In this document: piece by piece, positions 49,477 through 59,787 of the stretch | Layout: each line of letters starts with the position of its first letter | Numbering within the stretch: the first letter of the stretch is position 1 | The notes under the pieces: generated by a model | Database searches by the model: none | What the model was told of the DNA's origin: nothing | What the model saw: the letters and a program-made list of their open reading frames with translations, nothing else | Source of the DNA: Luteimonas wenzhouensis | GTDB lineage: Bacteria; Pseudomonadota; Gammaproteobacteria; Xanthomonadales; Xanthomonadaceae | DNA length: 64,000 bases | NCBI RefSeq assembly: GCF_007859305.1 | Contig: NZ_VOHE01000002.1 | Location: forward strand, 248,001 to 312,000 | Reading direction: 5' to 3' | Translations under genes and position numbers: made by a program

Positions 49477-49502
49477 GGAGCGGCCGGCGGACCGGCCGCT
49501 CC
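49477..49502 (-). terminator. Terminator after ompA copy 2
   Basis: 11-bp perfect stem GGAGCGGCCGG (49477-49487) and CCGGCCGCTCC (49492-49502) with a 4-base loop, 8 bases past the stop of the second ompA gene. A short TTTCC follows on the minus strand. It sits upstream of the copy 1 promoter and separates the two genes. Confidence 0.78.
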
Positions 49503-49510
49503 GGTCCGGA

Positions 49511-50560
49511 TCAGTTCTGGACGTTGAGCTCGGTGCGGCGGTTGACCTCGCTCTTGCACCCCGGCAGCGTCTGCGGGGTCGGCTCCAGCGGACGGCTCTC
49601 GCCGTAACCCACCGGACCCTGCAGGCGGCTCGCGTCGATGCCGTTGCTGGTCAGGTAGTCGTACACCGCGGCAGCGCGACGCTCCGACAGACCCTGGTTG
49701 TAGGCATCCGAACCGCACAGGTCGGTGTGGCCCGCCACTTCCACCCGCAGGTCCGGGTAGCGCTTCAGGATCTCCACCGCCTCGTTCAGGATCTGCACCG
49801 CGTCAGGACGCAGCGTCGCCCGGTCGAAGTCGAAGTTCACGCCGTTCAGGTCGATCGTGATCGGCGCGGGCGGCGGCGGCGGGGCCGGCTCGGCCGGCGG
49901 CGGCGGCGGCGGCGGGGCCACCGGCTTGGTCGGCTCCGGACCCAGCGGCACCACCACGCCCAGCGAGGCGATCACGTCCGCGAAGTAGCTCTCCTCCTGC
50001 TGGTGCGGATAGCCCGAGCTCTCCGCCGGACCACCCTCGGCCGCGAAGCTCTGGTCGTCGAAGTCGAAACGGGCCGCCAGCTCGGCGCGCACCGCCACGC
50101 GGCGCGAGAAATCGCCCTGCAGGCCGAAGCCCAGCTTCGCCGCCAGGTTCCCGTCCTCACGCTGCAGCGGGGACTGCGTGCCCGCCGTCGCCTCGTACTC
50201 TTCCTCCGAACGCTGGTAGCCCAGGCCCATCACCACGTACGGGTTCCAGTTCCGCGACTCGTTGATGAAGTGGCGGCGGAAGTCCAGCGACACGCCGTAC
50301 TGGCTCCACAGCAGGTTGTTGTTGTGGCGGAAGCTCGGGTTCTGGTAGTTCAGCGCTCCTTCCACCGACCACTCCGGGCTGATGAAGCGGCCGACGCCCA
50401 GGCCCAGCGCGAACGCGTCTTCCGTGCGACGGTCCTTGTCCTGCAGGTTGTAACCAACCGAACCGGACAGGTACCAGCGGTCGTCGTAGTCCTGCGCCAG
50501 GGCGGACTGGGCGACGCCGAGTCCACCCAGCAGGGCGAGGCCGAGGATTGTCTTTTTCAT
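49511..50560 (-). CDS. OmpA family outer-membrane protein, copy 2
   Basis: 349 residues with the same plan as copy 1: signal peptide (MKKTILGLALLGGLGVAQSALA), eight-strand barrel, Pro-rich hinge, and C-terminal OmpA domain with VEVAGHTDLCG. It differs from copy 1 mainly in the signal peptide, at the last barrel loop (DQSFAAEGGPAES versus TSSYAAESGTD) and a few residues in the C-domain (DKATLRPD/DRATLRPD and others). The bases 50088-50497 are identical with 48832-49241, including silent positions. It should anchor the outer membrane to peptidoglycan. Confidence 0.93.
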   Translation of the reverse strand: MKKTILGLALLGGLGVAQSALAQDYDDRWYLSGSVGYNLQDKDRRTEDAFALGLGVGRFISPEWSVEGALNYQNPSFRHNNNLLWSQYGVSLDFRRHFINESRNWNPYVVMGLGYQRSEEEYEATAGTQSPLQREDGNLAAKLGFGLQGDFSRRVAVRAELAARFDFDDQSFAAEGGPAESSGYPHQQEESYFADVIASLGVVVPLGPEPTKPVAPPPPPPPAEPAPPPPPAPITIDLNGVNFDFDRATLRPDAVQILNEAVEILKRYPDLRVEVAGHTDLCGSDAYNQGLSERRAAAVYDYLTSNGIDASRLQGPVGYGESRPLEPTPQTLPGCKSEVNRRTELNVQN

Positions 50561-50969
50561 TGTTGAGGTTCCTTGTGAGGGCTTCCAAACTCGGTCAGGC
50601 CCGTGCGCGGACTGCGTGAACGGCGCCTTTGCGCGTGGTCCCCGTCCCGCACGAGGCTGAACGGACGCCGGCAGGTTAGATTTCGCGCCGTGAAGGGCAT
50701 GTTAACGAGGAAATAACGACCGCTCCGGTCCAGACGGGGGTGTTGCCTGGCGTTCAGCCCGACACCCCCGGAACCGGCCGCCTGCGCTCCCGGACGGCTT
50801 ACGGGGCACAGCCGGGCCCGGGCGCGGTGTCTTACCGCCTGCGACGCCCGCGGCGCACACTGGCCCAGCCCCGGTTTGCCCCCGCCCCGGCGCCTCGCTA
50901 GGCTGATCGATTGCGTCCGGTCCGTTGCGGCGCCCCCTCCCCTGCCCCCTGTTCCCGGAAACCAGCCCG
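50561..50969. other. Divergent intergenic region between ompA copy 2 and uvrA
   Basis: 409 bases without a convincing gene. An AT-rich patch at about 50675-50715 (TTAGATTTCGCGCC, GTTAACGAGGAAATAACG) probably holds the ompA promoter: on the minus strand TTAACA could be its -35. No LexA box of the CTGT-N8-ACAG type is seen before uvrA. Confidence 0.5.
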
Positions 50970-53834
<2,865 letters not shown>

Positions 53835-53867
53835 CCGCCGCGCCCCGCCCCCTTCCGTCCCGCCCCC

Positions 53868-54278
53868 ATGAGCCTCGACAACCAGACCGCCCTGATCCGC
53901 CTTCCGATCGAACTGCGCTGGCGCGACCTCGACGCGTTCAACCACGTCAACAACTCCAACTTCATGACCTACCTGGAGGAGGCGCGGATCCGCTGGTTCC
54001 AGTCGCTGGGCGAGGACTGGATGACCGAGGAGGCGATCCCGCTGCTGGCCGCGGTGCAGATGAACTACCGGGTGCCGATCCCCTACCCGGCGCGCGTGGT
54101 GGTGGAACTGTTCGCCGACCGCATCGGCAACACCAGCCTCACCCTCGGCCACCGCATCGCCAGCGACGACGGCACGATCCTCCATGCCGACGGGCACGTG
54201 GTGATGGTGTGGGTCGGGCGGGTGAGCGGGCGGCCGACCGCGCTCCCGGACGTGGTGCGGCGGATCGCATCGGGCTGA
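53868..54278 (+). CDS. 4HBT-type acyl-CoA thioesterase
   Basis: 136 residues, single hot-dog domain. ELRWRDLDAFNHVNNSNFMTYLEEARIRW carries the catalytic Asp in the DLDAFNHVNN motif at about residue 21-30, typical of the 4-hydroxybenzoyl-CoA thioesterase/YbgC family. Substrate not determinable. It follows uvrA on the same strand and ends 7 bases before the stop of the converging sigma-54 regulator gene. Confidence 0.9.
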   Translation: MSLDNQTALIRLPIELRWRDLDAFNHVNNSNFMTYLEEARIRWFQSLGEDWMTEEAIPLLAAVQMNYRVPIPYPARVVVELFADRIGNTSLTLGHRIASDDGTILHADGHVVMVWVGRVSGRPTALPDVVRRIASG

Positions 54279-54285
54279 TCGCCGT

Positions 54286-55722
54286 TCAGGCGTTCCGGCC
54301 GCCGCCCTTGGCCATCGCCGGCCGGTCGTCCGACGCCTCCGGCGTGCCCGTTCGCGCCACGTGCAGCCCGTGGCGCAGCATCAGCCGGTACAGGGTGACC
54401 CGCGAGATCCCGAGTTCGTCGGCGGCCTGGCCGACGCGATGGGCGTTGCGCGCCAGCGCGCGCTCGATCGCGGCGCGCTCGCCCTCGCGGCGGGCCAGGT
54501 CGATGGTGACCACTTCCTGGTCGCCGTCCGCGTCGCCGAGCTGCAGGTCCCGGGCCGAGATGTAGCAGCCCTCGGCCATCACCATCGCCTCGCGCACCCG
54601 GTTGATCAGTTCGCGCACGTTGCCGGGCCAGGAGTAGGCCTGCATCGCGCGCAGTGCGCAGGCCGTGAAGCCCTTGGGCCGGGACGTCACCTCGCCGGCG
54701 TGGCGCCGGAGGGCGTGCTGCGCCAGCAGCACGATGTCGTTCCCGCGCTCGCGCAACGGCGGGATCCGCAGTTCGATCACCCGCAGGCGGTGGTAGAGGT
54801 CGGCGCGGAAGCGACCCTCGTCCACCGCCCGCCACAGGTCGGCGTGGGTCGCGGACACGATCCTGGCGTCGACCCGGATCGACTCGTGCCCGCCCAGTTG
54901 CTGGATCCGTCCCTCCTCCAGGAAGCGCAGCAGCGAGGCCTGCGACTCCATCGGCAGGTCGGCCACCTCGTCCAGGAACAGGGTGCCGCCGTGCGCCATC
55001 TCGACCCGGCCGAGCTTGCGCTGGTTCGCACCCGTGAACGCCCCGCGCTCGTAGCCGAACAGTTCCGACTGCATCAGGCTGGGCGGGATCGCGCCGCAGT
55101 TGATGCCGACGAACGGCATGCCGCCGCGCCGGGAGGCGCGATGGATCGCGGTTGCCACCAGCTCCTTGCCGGTTCCGGTTTCCCCGGCGAGGAAGACCGG
55201 CGCCCCGCAGCCCGCGGCCCTGGCCACGCGACAGGCCAGGCGGCGCATCCCGCCGCTGTCGCCGACCATGCCATCGATCCGCGGGCCAGCGGCCCCGCCG
55301 CCGGCGTCGCCCGCCGCCAGCCGCGCCATGCCCAGCGCATGGCCGAGCACCACCGACAACGTCGCCGGATCGCAGGGGTGGACCACGAAATCGCGGCAGC
55401 ACGCGCGCACCAGCCCGGCCAATGCCGGGACGGACCGCTGCCCGGGGCGGAGCACCGCCACCCATTCCAGCCCCGGATTGGCCAACGCGGCCGCCAGGCC
55501 GGGCTGCGTGGACAGCTCCTCGGCGAAAGCATCGTCCACGCCGCGCAGGTCCAGCAGCGCGACCCCGGGCGTCGCCCGGGGCGGCAGGTTGGCCAGGTCG
55601 CCGGGATCGTCGAGGATCCGGGGCTTCCAGTCGGCGGCGCGCAGCGCGCGCTCGAGTGCCGCGTCGTCACCACAGGGACGGGGCCGGAAATGGATCAGGG
55701 GATGGGGGCAGGGGCGCGTCAT
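54286..55722 (-). CDS. Sigma-54-dependent transcriptional activator with Fis-type HTH
   Basis: 478 residues. A degenerate receiver-like N-domain (about 1-135, VALLDLRGVDDAF, but no clean phospho-Asp pattern) resembles the VpsR class. The AAA+ domain (about 150-390) holds Walker A GETGTGKE, the sigma-54 contact loop GAFTGA (near 227), Walker B GGTLFLDEV and the sensor WPGNVREL. The C-terminal Fis-like helix-turn-helix reads GQAADELGISRVTLYRLMLRHGL. It activates sigma-54 polymerase; the adjacent secreted Gly-rich gene with its -24/-12 promoter is the obvious candidate target. A 41-bp piece of it (54586-54626) recurs inverted upstream of its start. Confidence 0.93.
   Translation of the reverse strand: MTRPCPHPLIHFRPRPCGDDAALERALRAADWKPRILDDPGDLANLPPRATPGVALLDLRGVDDAFAEELSTQPGLAAALANPGLEWVAVLRPGQRSVPALAGLVRACCRDFVVHPCDPATLSVVLGHALGMARLAAGDAGGGAAGPRIDGMVGDSGGMRRLACRVARAAGCGAPVFLAGETGTGKELVATAIHRASRRGGMPFVGINCGAIPPSLMQSELFGYERGAFTGANQRKLGRVEMAHGGTLFLDEVADLPMESQASLLRFLEEGRIQQLGGHESIRVDARIVSATHADLWRAVDEGRFRADLYHRLRVIELRIPPLRERGNDIVLLAQHALRRHAGEVTSRPKGFTACALRAMQAYSWPGNVRELINRVREAMVMAEGCYISARDLQLGDADGDQEVVTIDLARREGERAAIERALARNAHRVGQAADELGISRVTLYRLMLRHGLHVARTGTPEASDDRPAMAKGGGRNA
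54586..54626 (-). repeat. 41-bp inverted repeat, copy inside the sigma-54 activator gene
   Basis: This segment encodes GNVRELINRVREA of the activator. An exact copy in opposite orientation is at 55841-55881, upstream of the same gene, 1.2 kb away. All 41 bases agree. Confidence 0.95.
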
Positions 55723-55840
55723 GCGGGACTTCTCCGCGCATCCTCCCCCCGGGATGCAGTCCTTGTTGTCGTGACCAGTCCAACGCGACCGGTCGCCGGC
55801 GCCGGCCAGCACGGGCTGGCGCGCGCGCAGCATGGCGCAG

Positions 55841-55881
55841 CCGGCAACGTGCGCGAACTGATCAACCGGGTGCGCGAGGCG
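55841..55881 (+). repeat. 41-bp inverted repeat, copy upstream of the sigma-54 activator
   Basis: Exact reverse complement of 54586-54626. It lies in the gap between the activator start (55722) and the end of the Gly-rich gene (55896) and belongs to no gene here. The rest of the gap (55723-55840) is GC-rich with no clear promoter. Confidence 0.95.
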
Positions 55882-55895
55882 GGACGTCGATTGCA

Positions 55896-56804
55896 TCACT
55901 GGCCGACGGTGAGGTTGGCCTGGACGGTGACGCCCTGCTGGACCAGGGCCGCGGCGCCGCTGTTCTGCGCCATCACCATGATGCCGGCGGCCGCGTTGCC
56001 CGAGCCATTCATCGCATTGGACATGTTGAACGTGCCGGCATTGGCCGTGGCCGTGCCGCCGTCGCCGCCGGGGCCGCCGTTGCCGCCGGTACCGTTGCCG
56101 GCGGTGGCGTCGCCGCCACTGCCGTTGCCGCCCGCGCCACCGGCGCCGCCCCAGGACGAGGCATCTCCGCTGCCGCCGCTGTTGCTGGCGGTGCTGGCGC
56201 CGCCGGTGGCCGAGGCGTCGTTGGTCGACGAGGTGTCGGCCTGCGCCTGGCTGTCGGCGGTGGACGCACCCGCCCCGCGCTCGCGCGAGCGGCTGCGCGC
56301 ATCGGCGTCGGCCCCCGCGGCCGACAGCCCGGCCGCAGCGGCCAGCGTGGCGCTGCCCGAATCGCCGGAGCGCTGGCTCCAGGCGCTGGAGTCGCCGCCG
56401 TCGCCGCCATCGCCGCCGGCGCCCGCGCCGCCGACCACGGCGCCGCCGACGCCTGCGCCGCCTGCGCCACCGGCCCCGCCGGCGGCATCGCCGGCATTGC
56501 TGGCGACGTTGCCCAGGTTGCCCACGCCGTTGCCGGTCACCGTGCCGTTGAGCTGGGTGGTGGCCACGACGGTGTTGGAACTGGTGTTGAACGCGTCGGT
56601 GGTGGTCGACGTCGCGGTGCTGTTGTTGTCGGCCGCGGCGCTGCCGCCGAGCGCGAGCGCCAGGCCGATGCTGTCGCGGTTGTTGCCGCGGGTGGAGCTG
56701 TTGTCGCCGGCGCCGGACTCGTTCTGGTCCTGGGCCATCGCCTGGCCGGAAGCGCCGAGCACGACCAGTACGGCCGCCGTGAGGATGCAGTATCGAATGC
56801 GCAT
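55896..56804 (-). CDS. Secreted Gly/Ala/Asn-rich low-complexity protein
   Basis: 302 residues. Signal peptide 1-24 (MRIRYCILTAAVLVVLGASGQAMA). The mature chain is dominated by Gly, Ala, Ser, Asn and Asp in irregular Gly-Gly-Ala repeats (GGAGGAGGAGVGGAVVGGAG, GGNGGPGGDG) with acidic blocks; the ends are more regular: RDSIGLALALGGSAAADNNSTATSTT near the start and a hydrophobic TFNMSNAMNGSGNAAAGIMVMAQNSGAAALVQQGVTVQANL at the C-terminus. The latter resembles curlin/bacteriocin-like or fibre-forming surface proteins, but no family can be named. AAGGAG precedes ATG 56804. It has a sigma-54 promoter and faces the activator gene downstream. Confidence 0.8.
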   Translation of the reverse strand: MRIRYCILTAAVLVVLGASGQAMAQDQNESGAGDNSSTRGNNRDSIGLALALGGSAAADNNSTATSTTTDAFNTSSNTVVATTQLNGTVTGNGVGNLGNVASNAGDAAGGAGGAGGAGVGGAVVGGAGAGGDGGDGGDSSAWSQRSGDSGSATLAAAAGLSAAGADADARSRSRERGAGASTADSQAQADTSSTNDASATGGASTASNSGGSGDASSWGGAGGAGGNGSGGDATAGNGTGGNGGPGGDGGTATANAGTFNMSNAMNGSGNAAAGIMVMAQNSGAAALVQQGVTVQANLTVGQ

Positions 56805-57215
56805 GGTTTGACTCCTTCAAGTGCTTGCGCCAAAGGCCGGTCGTCATGACGGACGCTCGCGCCGCACTCTCCTCGCAAACCCGATGCCAGCCGTCGTGGC
56901 GATACGCAACCGCTTGAAAACCTTGCGATCGCGACCACGATGGACGTGGCCTCGGAGCCGCTGCCCCGCGCATCGCGCAGCGGCATGTTGCACGCCCGAA
57001 ACAGGATCGGCGCGCGGATCCTGGGCACCGTGCGTACCGGCGATGGGCGAGCCGCACCACCAGGCGGCGCGCAGCCGGATCGTGCGCGGGACGGGGATGT
57101 TTCAGCGACGCAACACGCGCGACCGGCCGGACGCTGGCCGCGCGTCGCACCGGCCGGGAAGGGCGCGTGCATGGCGGCGATATGATGGCCGCCTCCCGGC
57201 TCGGAACCCCGCCCC
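56805..57215. other. Intergenic region upstream of the Gly-rich gene and the isomerase gene
   Basis: 411 bases. It contains the sigma-54 promoter at 56873-56890 and a locally AT-rich stretch at about 56905-56935 upstream of it that could bind the activator. I support no gene here. Confidence 0.6.
56873..56890 (-). promoter_or_regulatory. Sigma-54 (-24/-12) promoter of the Gly-rich protein gene
   Basis: On the minus strand the bases read CTGGCATCGGGTTTGCGA: TGG(C) as the -24 element and TTGC as the -12 element, with 10 bases between the invariant GG and GC, the required spacing (consensus TGGCAC-N5-TTGCW). Predicted start is about 56861, giving a leader of roughly 57 bases to ATG 56804, which has an AAGGAG site. 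Confidence 0.82.
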
Positions 57216-57965
57216 ATGATCGAACACAGCCGCCACCAGGACATCCACGAACTGCGCCTGGCGCGGCCACCGGTCAACGCGCTCGACCCGGCCCTGTGCC
57301 GGCGCCTGCGCGACGGGGTGGCCGAAGCGCTCGCCGAAGGCGCGCAGGGCCTGGTGCTGAGCGGCGGGGCCGGCGTGTTCTCGGCCGGGCTGGACGTGCC
57401 CTATCTGCTCGGGCTCGAGCGCGCGGACGAGGTGCGCGAGGCCTGGGCGGCCTTCATCGACGCGGCGCGGGCGCTGGCGCAATCGCCGGTGCCGGTGGTC
57501 GCGGCGCTCACCGGTCATGCGCCGGCCGGCGGCTGCGTACTGGCGCTGTGCTGCGACTACCGGGTGATGGCGCAGGGCGATTACCGGATCGGCCTCAACG
57601 AAACCCAGGTGGGACTGGTCGCGCCCGAGGGCATCCAGCGGCTCATGCGCCGGACGGTGGGCCCGCATCGCGCGGAGCGGCTGCTGGTGGCCGGGGAAAT
57701 GGTCGAGGCCGGGCAAGCGCATGCGCTCGGGCTGGTCGACGAACTGGCGCCGCTCGAGGAGGTGGCCGCACGGGCGCGTGGATGGCTTGCGCGGCTGCTG
57801 GCGCTGCCGCGCAAGCCGATGCTGGCGACCCGCGCGATCGCGCGCGCCGAAGTGGTCGAGGCGCTGCGCCCGGAACTGCTGGAGCTCGACCGCTTCGTCG
57901 CCGCCTGGACCGAACCCGACACCCAGGCCGCGCTGCGGGCGCTGGTGGCGAAGCTGGGCAAGTAG
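57216..57965 (+). CDS. Enoyl-CoA isomerase of the ECI1 type (crotonase superfamily)
   Basis: 249 residues. Crotonase fold: AGVFSAGLDVPYL near residue 55, then the long motif GHAPAGGCVLALCCDYRVMA and YRIGLNETQVGLVAPE near residues 92-135. GHAPAGGC and GLNETQ are the signature of mitochondrial delta3,delta2-enoyl-CoA isomerase (ECI1), where the Glu in NETQ moves the double bond of unsaturated acyl-CoA; the second Glu of true hydratases is absent. It suits beta-oxidation of unsaturated fatty acids. Isolated; the next gene converges. Confidence 0.85.
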   Translation: MIEHSRHQDIHELRLARPPVNALDPALCRRLRDGVAEALAEGAQGLVLSGGAGVFSAGLDVPYLLGLERADEVREAWAAFIDAARALAQSPVPVVAALTGHAPAGGCVLALCCDYRVMAQGDYRIGLNETQVGLVAPEGIQRLMRRTVGPHRAERLLVAGEMVEAGQAHALGLVDELAPLEEVAARARGWLARLLALPRKPMLATRAIARAEVVEALRPELLELDRFVAAWTEPDTQAALRALVAKLGK

Positions 57966-57976
57966 GGCGCCCGCCC

Positions 57977-58828
57977 TCAGCCGCCGGTCGCCACCGGCCG
58001 CGCCGGGTCGCTGATCCAGCCGCTCCACGAGCCGGTGAACAGCGCGGCGCCATGCAGCCCGGCATGTTCCAGCGCCAGCAGGTGGTGGCAGGCGGTGACG
58101 CCCGAACCGCACATCGCCACCAGGGCGCCGGCGCCGCGCCAGCCGGGCAAGGCCTCGAACTCTTCGCGCAGGCGCGCGGGCGGCTTGAACCGGCCCGAGT
58201 CCAGGTTCGCGGCATAGGGACGATTGACCGCACCGGGGACATGGCCGGCGACCGGATCGATCGGCTCGACCTCGCCACGGAACCGCTCCGGCGCGCGCGC
58301 ATCGACCAGCAGCCCGCCCCGGGCGAGGTGGCGCGCGGTGGCCTCGGCGTCGAGCAGCCGGGAGGCGTCGAACGCGGCCACATAGGCGGCCGGCACGGGC
58401 CCGGGCCGCGCGTCGTCGACCGGCAGGCCCAGCGCGGTCCAGCGCGCGAAGCCGCCGTCGAGCACCGCCACCGCCTCGTGCCCCAGCATCCGCAGCAGGC
58501 ACCACAGGCGCGCGGCGAACGCACCGTCGCCGGCGTCGTAGGCCACCACGCGGCTGTCCGGCCGGATGCCCCATGCCGCCAGCCTGCCGGTGAAGCCGGC
58601 GGCGTCCGGCCAAGGGTGGCGACCGCGTCCCGGGCCGGGGCCGCCCGACAGGTCGCGGTCCAGGTGCGCATAGCGCGCACCGGGGATGTGCGCCTGCCGG
58701 TAGTCGCGTTCGCCCGCCGCCGGATCGGCCAGCGAGAACCGGCAGTCGACCACGACCAGGCCGGGCGCATCGAGCGCCGCGGCCAGCGCCTCCGCCTGCA
58801 CCAGCGTGTTCCACCCGTCCGCGTTCAT
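57977..58828 (-). CDS. sseA: Sulfurtransferase, 3-mercaptopyruvate type (two rhodanese domains)
   Basis: 283 residues with two rhodanese domains (about 10-140 and 155-278). The first is inactive; the second has the active Cys in VAMCGSGVTACHHLLALEHAG near residue 238. The CGSGVTA loop is that of 3-mercaptopyruvate sulfurtransferase (thiosulfate enzymes carry CRKGVT). The ATG overlaps the stop of the Nudix gene (ATGA). It is the last gene of a three-gene overlapping unit: DUF1289, Nudix, sulfurtransferase. Confidence 0.86.
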   Translation of the reverse strand: MNADGWNTLVQAEALAAALDAPGLVVVDCRFSLADPAAGERDYRQAHIPGARYAHLDRDLSGGPGPGRGRHPWPDAAGFTGRLAAWGIRPDSRVVAYDAGDGAFAARLWCLLRMLGHEAVAVLDGGFARWTALGLPVDDARPGPVPAAYVAAFDASRLLDAEATARHLARGGLLVDARAPERFRGEVEPIDPVAGHVPGAVNRPYAANLDSGRFKPPARLREEFEALPGWRGAGALVAMCGSGVTACHHLLALEHAGLHGAALFTGSWSGWISDPARPVATGG

Positions 58829-59457
58829 CGCGATGCCTCCAGCCGCTGGCGCAGGTTGTACAGGATCGATGCGGTGACCCCCCAGATCCGCTGTCCGGGG
58901 GCGCCGGGATAAGGAAGATACTCCAGCACCCGGCGCGGCCGCCCCGCGTACGGCACCGACAGCGCGCGCAGGTTCGCGGGCGCGAGCAGGAACGACAGCG
59001 GCACCTCGAACACCGCCGCCACCTCGGCCGGGTCCGGACGTGCCACGAAGCCCGGGTCCACCTGCGCCAGCAGCGGGACCACGCGGAACCCGGTGACGGT
59101 GCGCACCGGCTCCAGGTAGCCCAGCGGCCGGGCCTGCGCACGCGCCAGGCCGATCTCCTCGCCTGCCTCGCGCAGCGCCGCGTCGAGCGCGCCCGCATCG
59201 CCCGGGTCGATCCGTCCGCCCGGCAGGCTCACCTGCCCGGCATGCAGGCGCAGGCGCTCGTTGCGGCGGGTCAGCAGCAGGTTGGGGCCGGCGCCGCGAT
59301 CCACCAGCCCCAGCAGCACCGCCGCGGGCCGCGGGCGGGCCGTCCCGAGCAGGCCTTCGAGCTCGTCCAGGTTCCATTCCGGTCCGGCCGGTTCGGACTG
59401 CAGCGGAAGCAGGGCCCGGGCGATCCGGTCCAGCGGTGGTACCAGGGCCTGCGTCAC
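58825..59457 (-). CDS. Nudix hydrolase, CoA pyrophosphatase type
   Basis: 210 residues. The Nudix box GGRIDPGDAGALDAALREAGEEIGL (about 88-112, Glu replaced by Asp at its first acid) follows LHAGQVSLPG, an arrangement of the CoA pyrophosphatase (NudL/YeaB) branch. The C-terminal element RIWGVTASILYNL also fits. Likely cleaves coenzyme A or related nucleotides to phosphopantetheine and ADP. The GTG start at 59457 overlaps the previous stop (GTGA); no internal ATG precedes the domain. The downstream sulfurtransferase overlaps by 4 bases. Confidence 0.86.
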   Translation of the reverse strand: MTQALVPPLDRIARALLPLQSEPAGPEWNLDELEGLLGTARPRPAAVLLGLVDRGAGPNLLLTRRNERLRLHAGQVSLPGGRIDPGDAGALDAALREAGEEIGLARAQARPLGYLEPVRTVTGFRVVPLLAQVDPGFVARPDPAEVAAVFEVPLSFLLAPANLRALSVPYAGRPRRVLEYLPYPGAPGQRIWGVTASILYNLRQRLEASR

Positions 59458-59642
59458 GCCGTCCGCTGCCTCCCGCGGCGCGGCAGTTCCTCGTCCACCA
59501 GCCGCCGCCGCTCCTCCTCGGCCATGGCGGCCCAGCGGCTGATCTCGCCGATGCTGCGATGGCAGCCCATGCACAGCCCGTCCGCGTCGAGCATGCACAC
59601 CCCGATGCACGGGCTGGAAAGCGGGCGCGAAGGGTCGTTCAT
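59454..59642 (-). CDS. DUF1289 domain-containing small protein
   Basis: 62 residues, full length for this family. Residues 9-30 read SSPCIGVCMLDADGLCMGC, the four-cysteine DUF1289 metal-binding pattern, followed by HRSIGEISRWAAMAEEERRRL. The role of the family is unknown; the cysteines suggest a zinc or Fe-S site. Missed easily because it is short. First gene of the three-gene unit, ending GTGA over the next start. Confidence 0.92.
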   Translation of the reverse strand: MNDPSRPLSSPCIGVCMLDADGLCMGCHRSIGEISRWAAMAEEERRRLVDEELPRRGRQRTA

Positions 59643-59680
59643 CCGGTCGATCGCAACAGGTCTGGACGAGAAACGCAAAA

Positions 59681-59699
59681 CGCCGGCAAGGTGCCGGCG
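59681..59699 (-). terminator. Rho-independent terminator after the FKBP gene
   Basis: 8-bp stem CGCCGGCA (59681-59688) and TGCCGGCG (59692-59699) with a 3-base loop; on the minus strand TTTTGCGTTT follows. It is downstream of the FKBP stop at 59788 and upstream of the DUF1289 start. Confidence 0.78.
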
Positions 59700-59787
59700 C
59701 TGTGCGGGGGTGGCGGCAGCGGGGCCGGGAGGCGGCAGGCGCCACCGCGGTCCGCGCCGCCGGCGACGGGCCAGCGGCCCGCCGGCG

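Noticed and set aside
53868-54278. Thioesterase as part of a uvrA repair operon function
   Set aside because: Same strand and close, but no functional link to excision repair; considered simple neighbourhood.
54361-56811. Plus-strand open frame through the sigma-54 regulator and Gly-rich gene, containing GNVRELINRVREA
   Set aside because: Antisense to two genes with motifs. The familiar peptide comes only from the 41-bp inverted repeat at 55841-55881.
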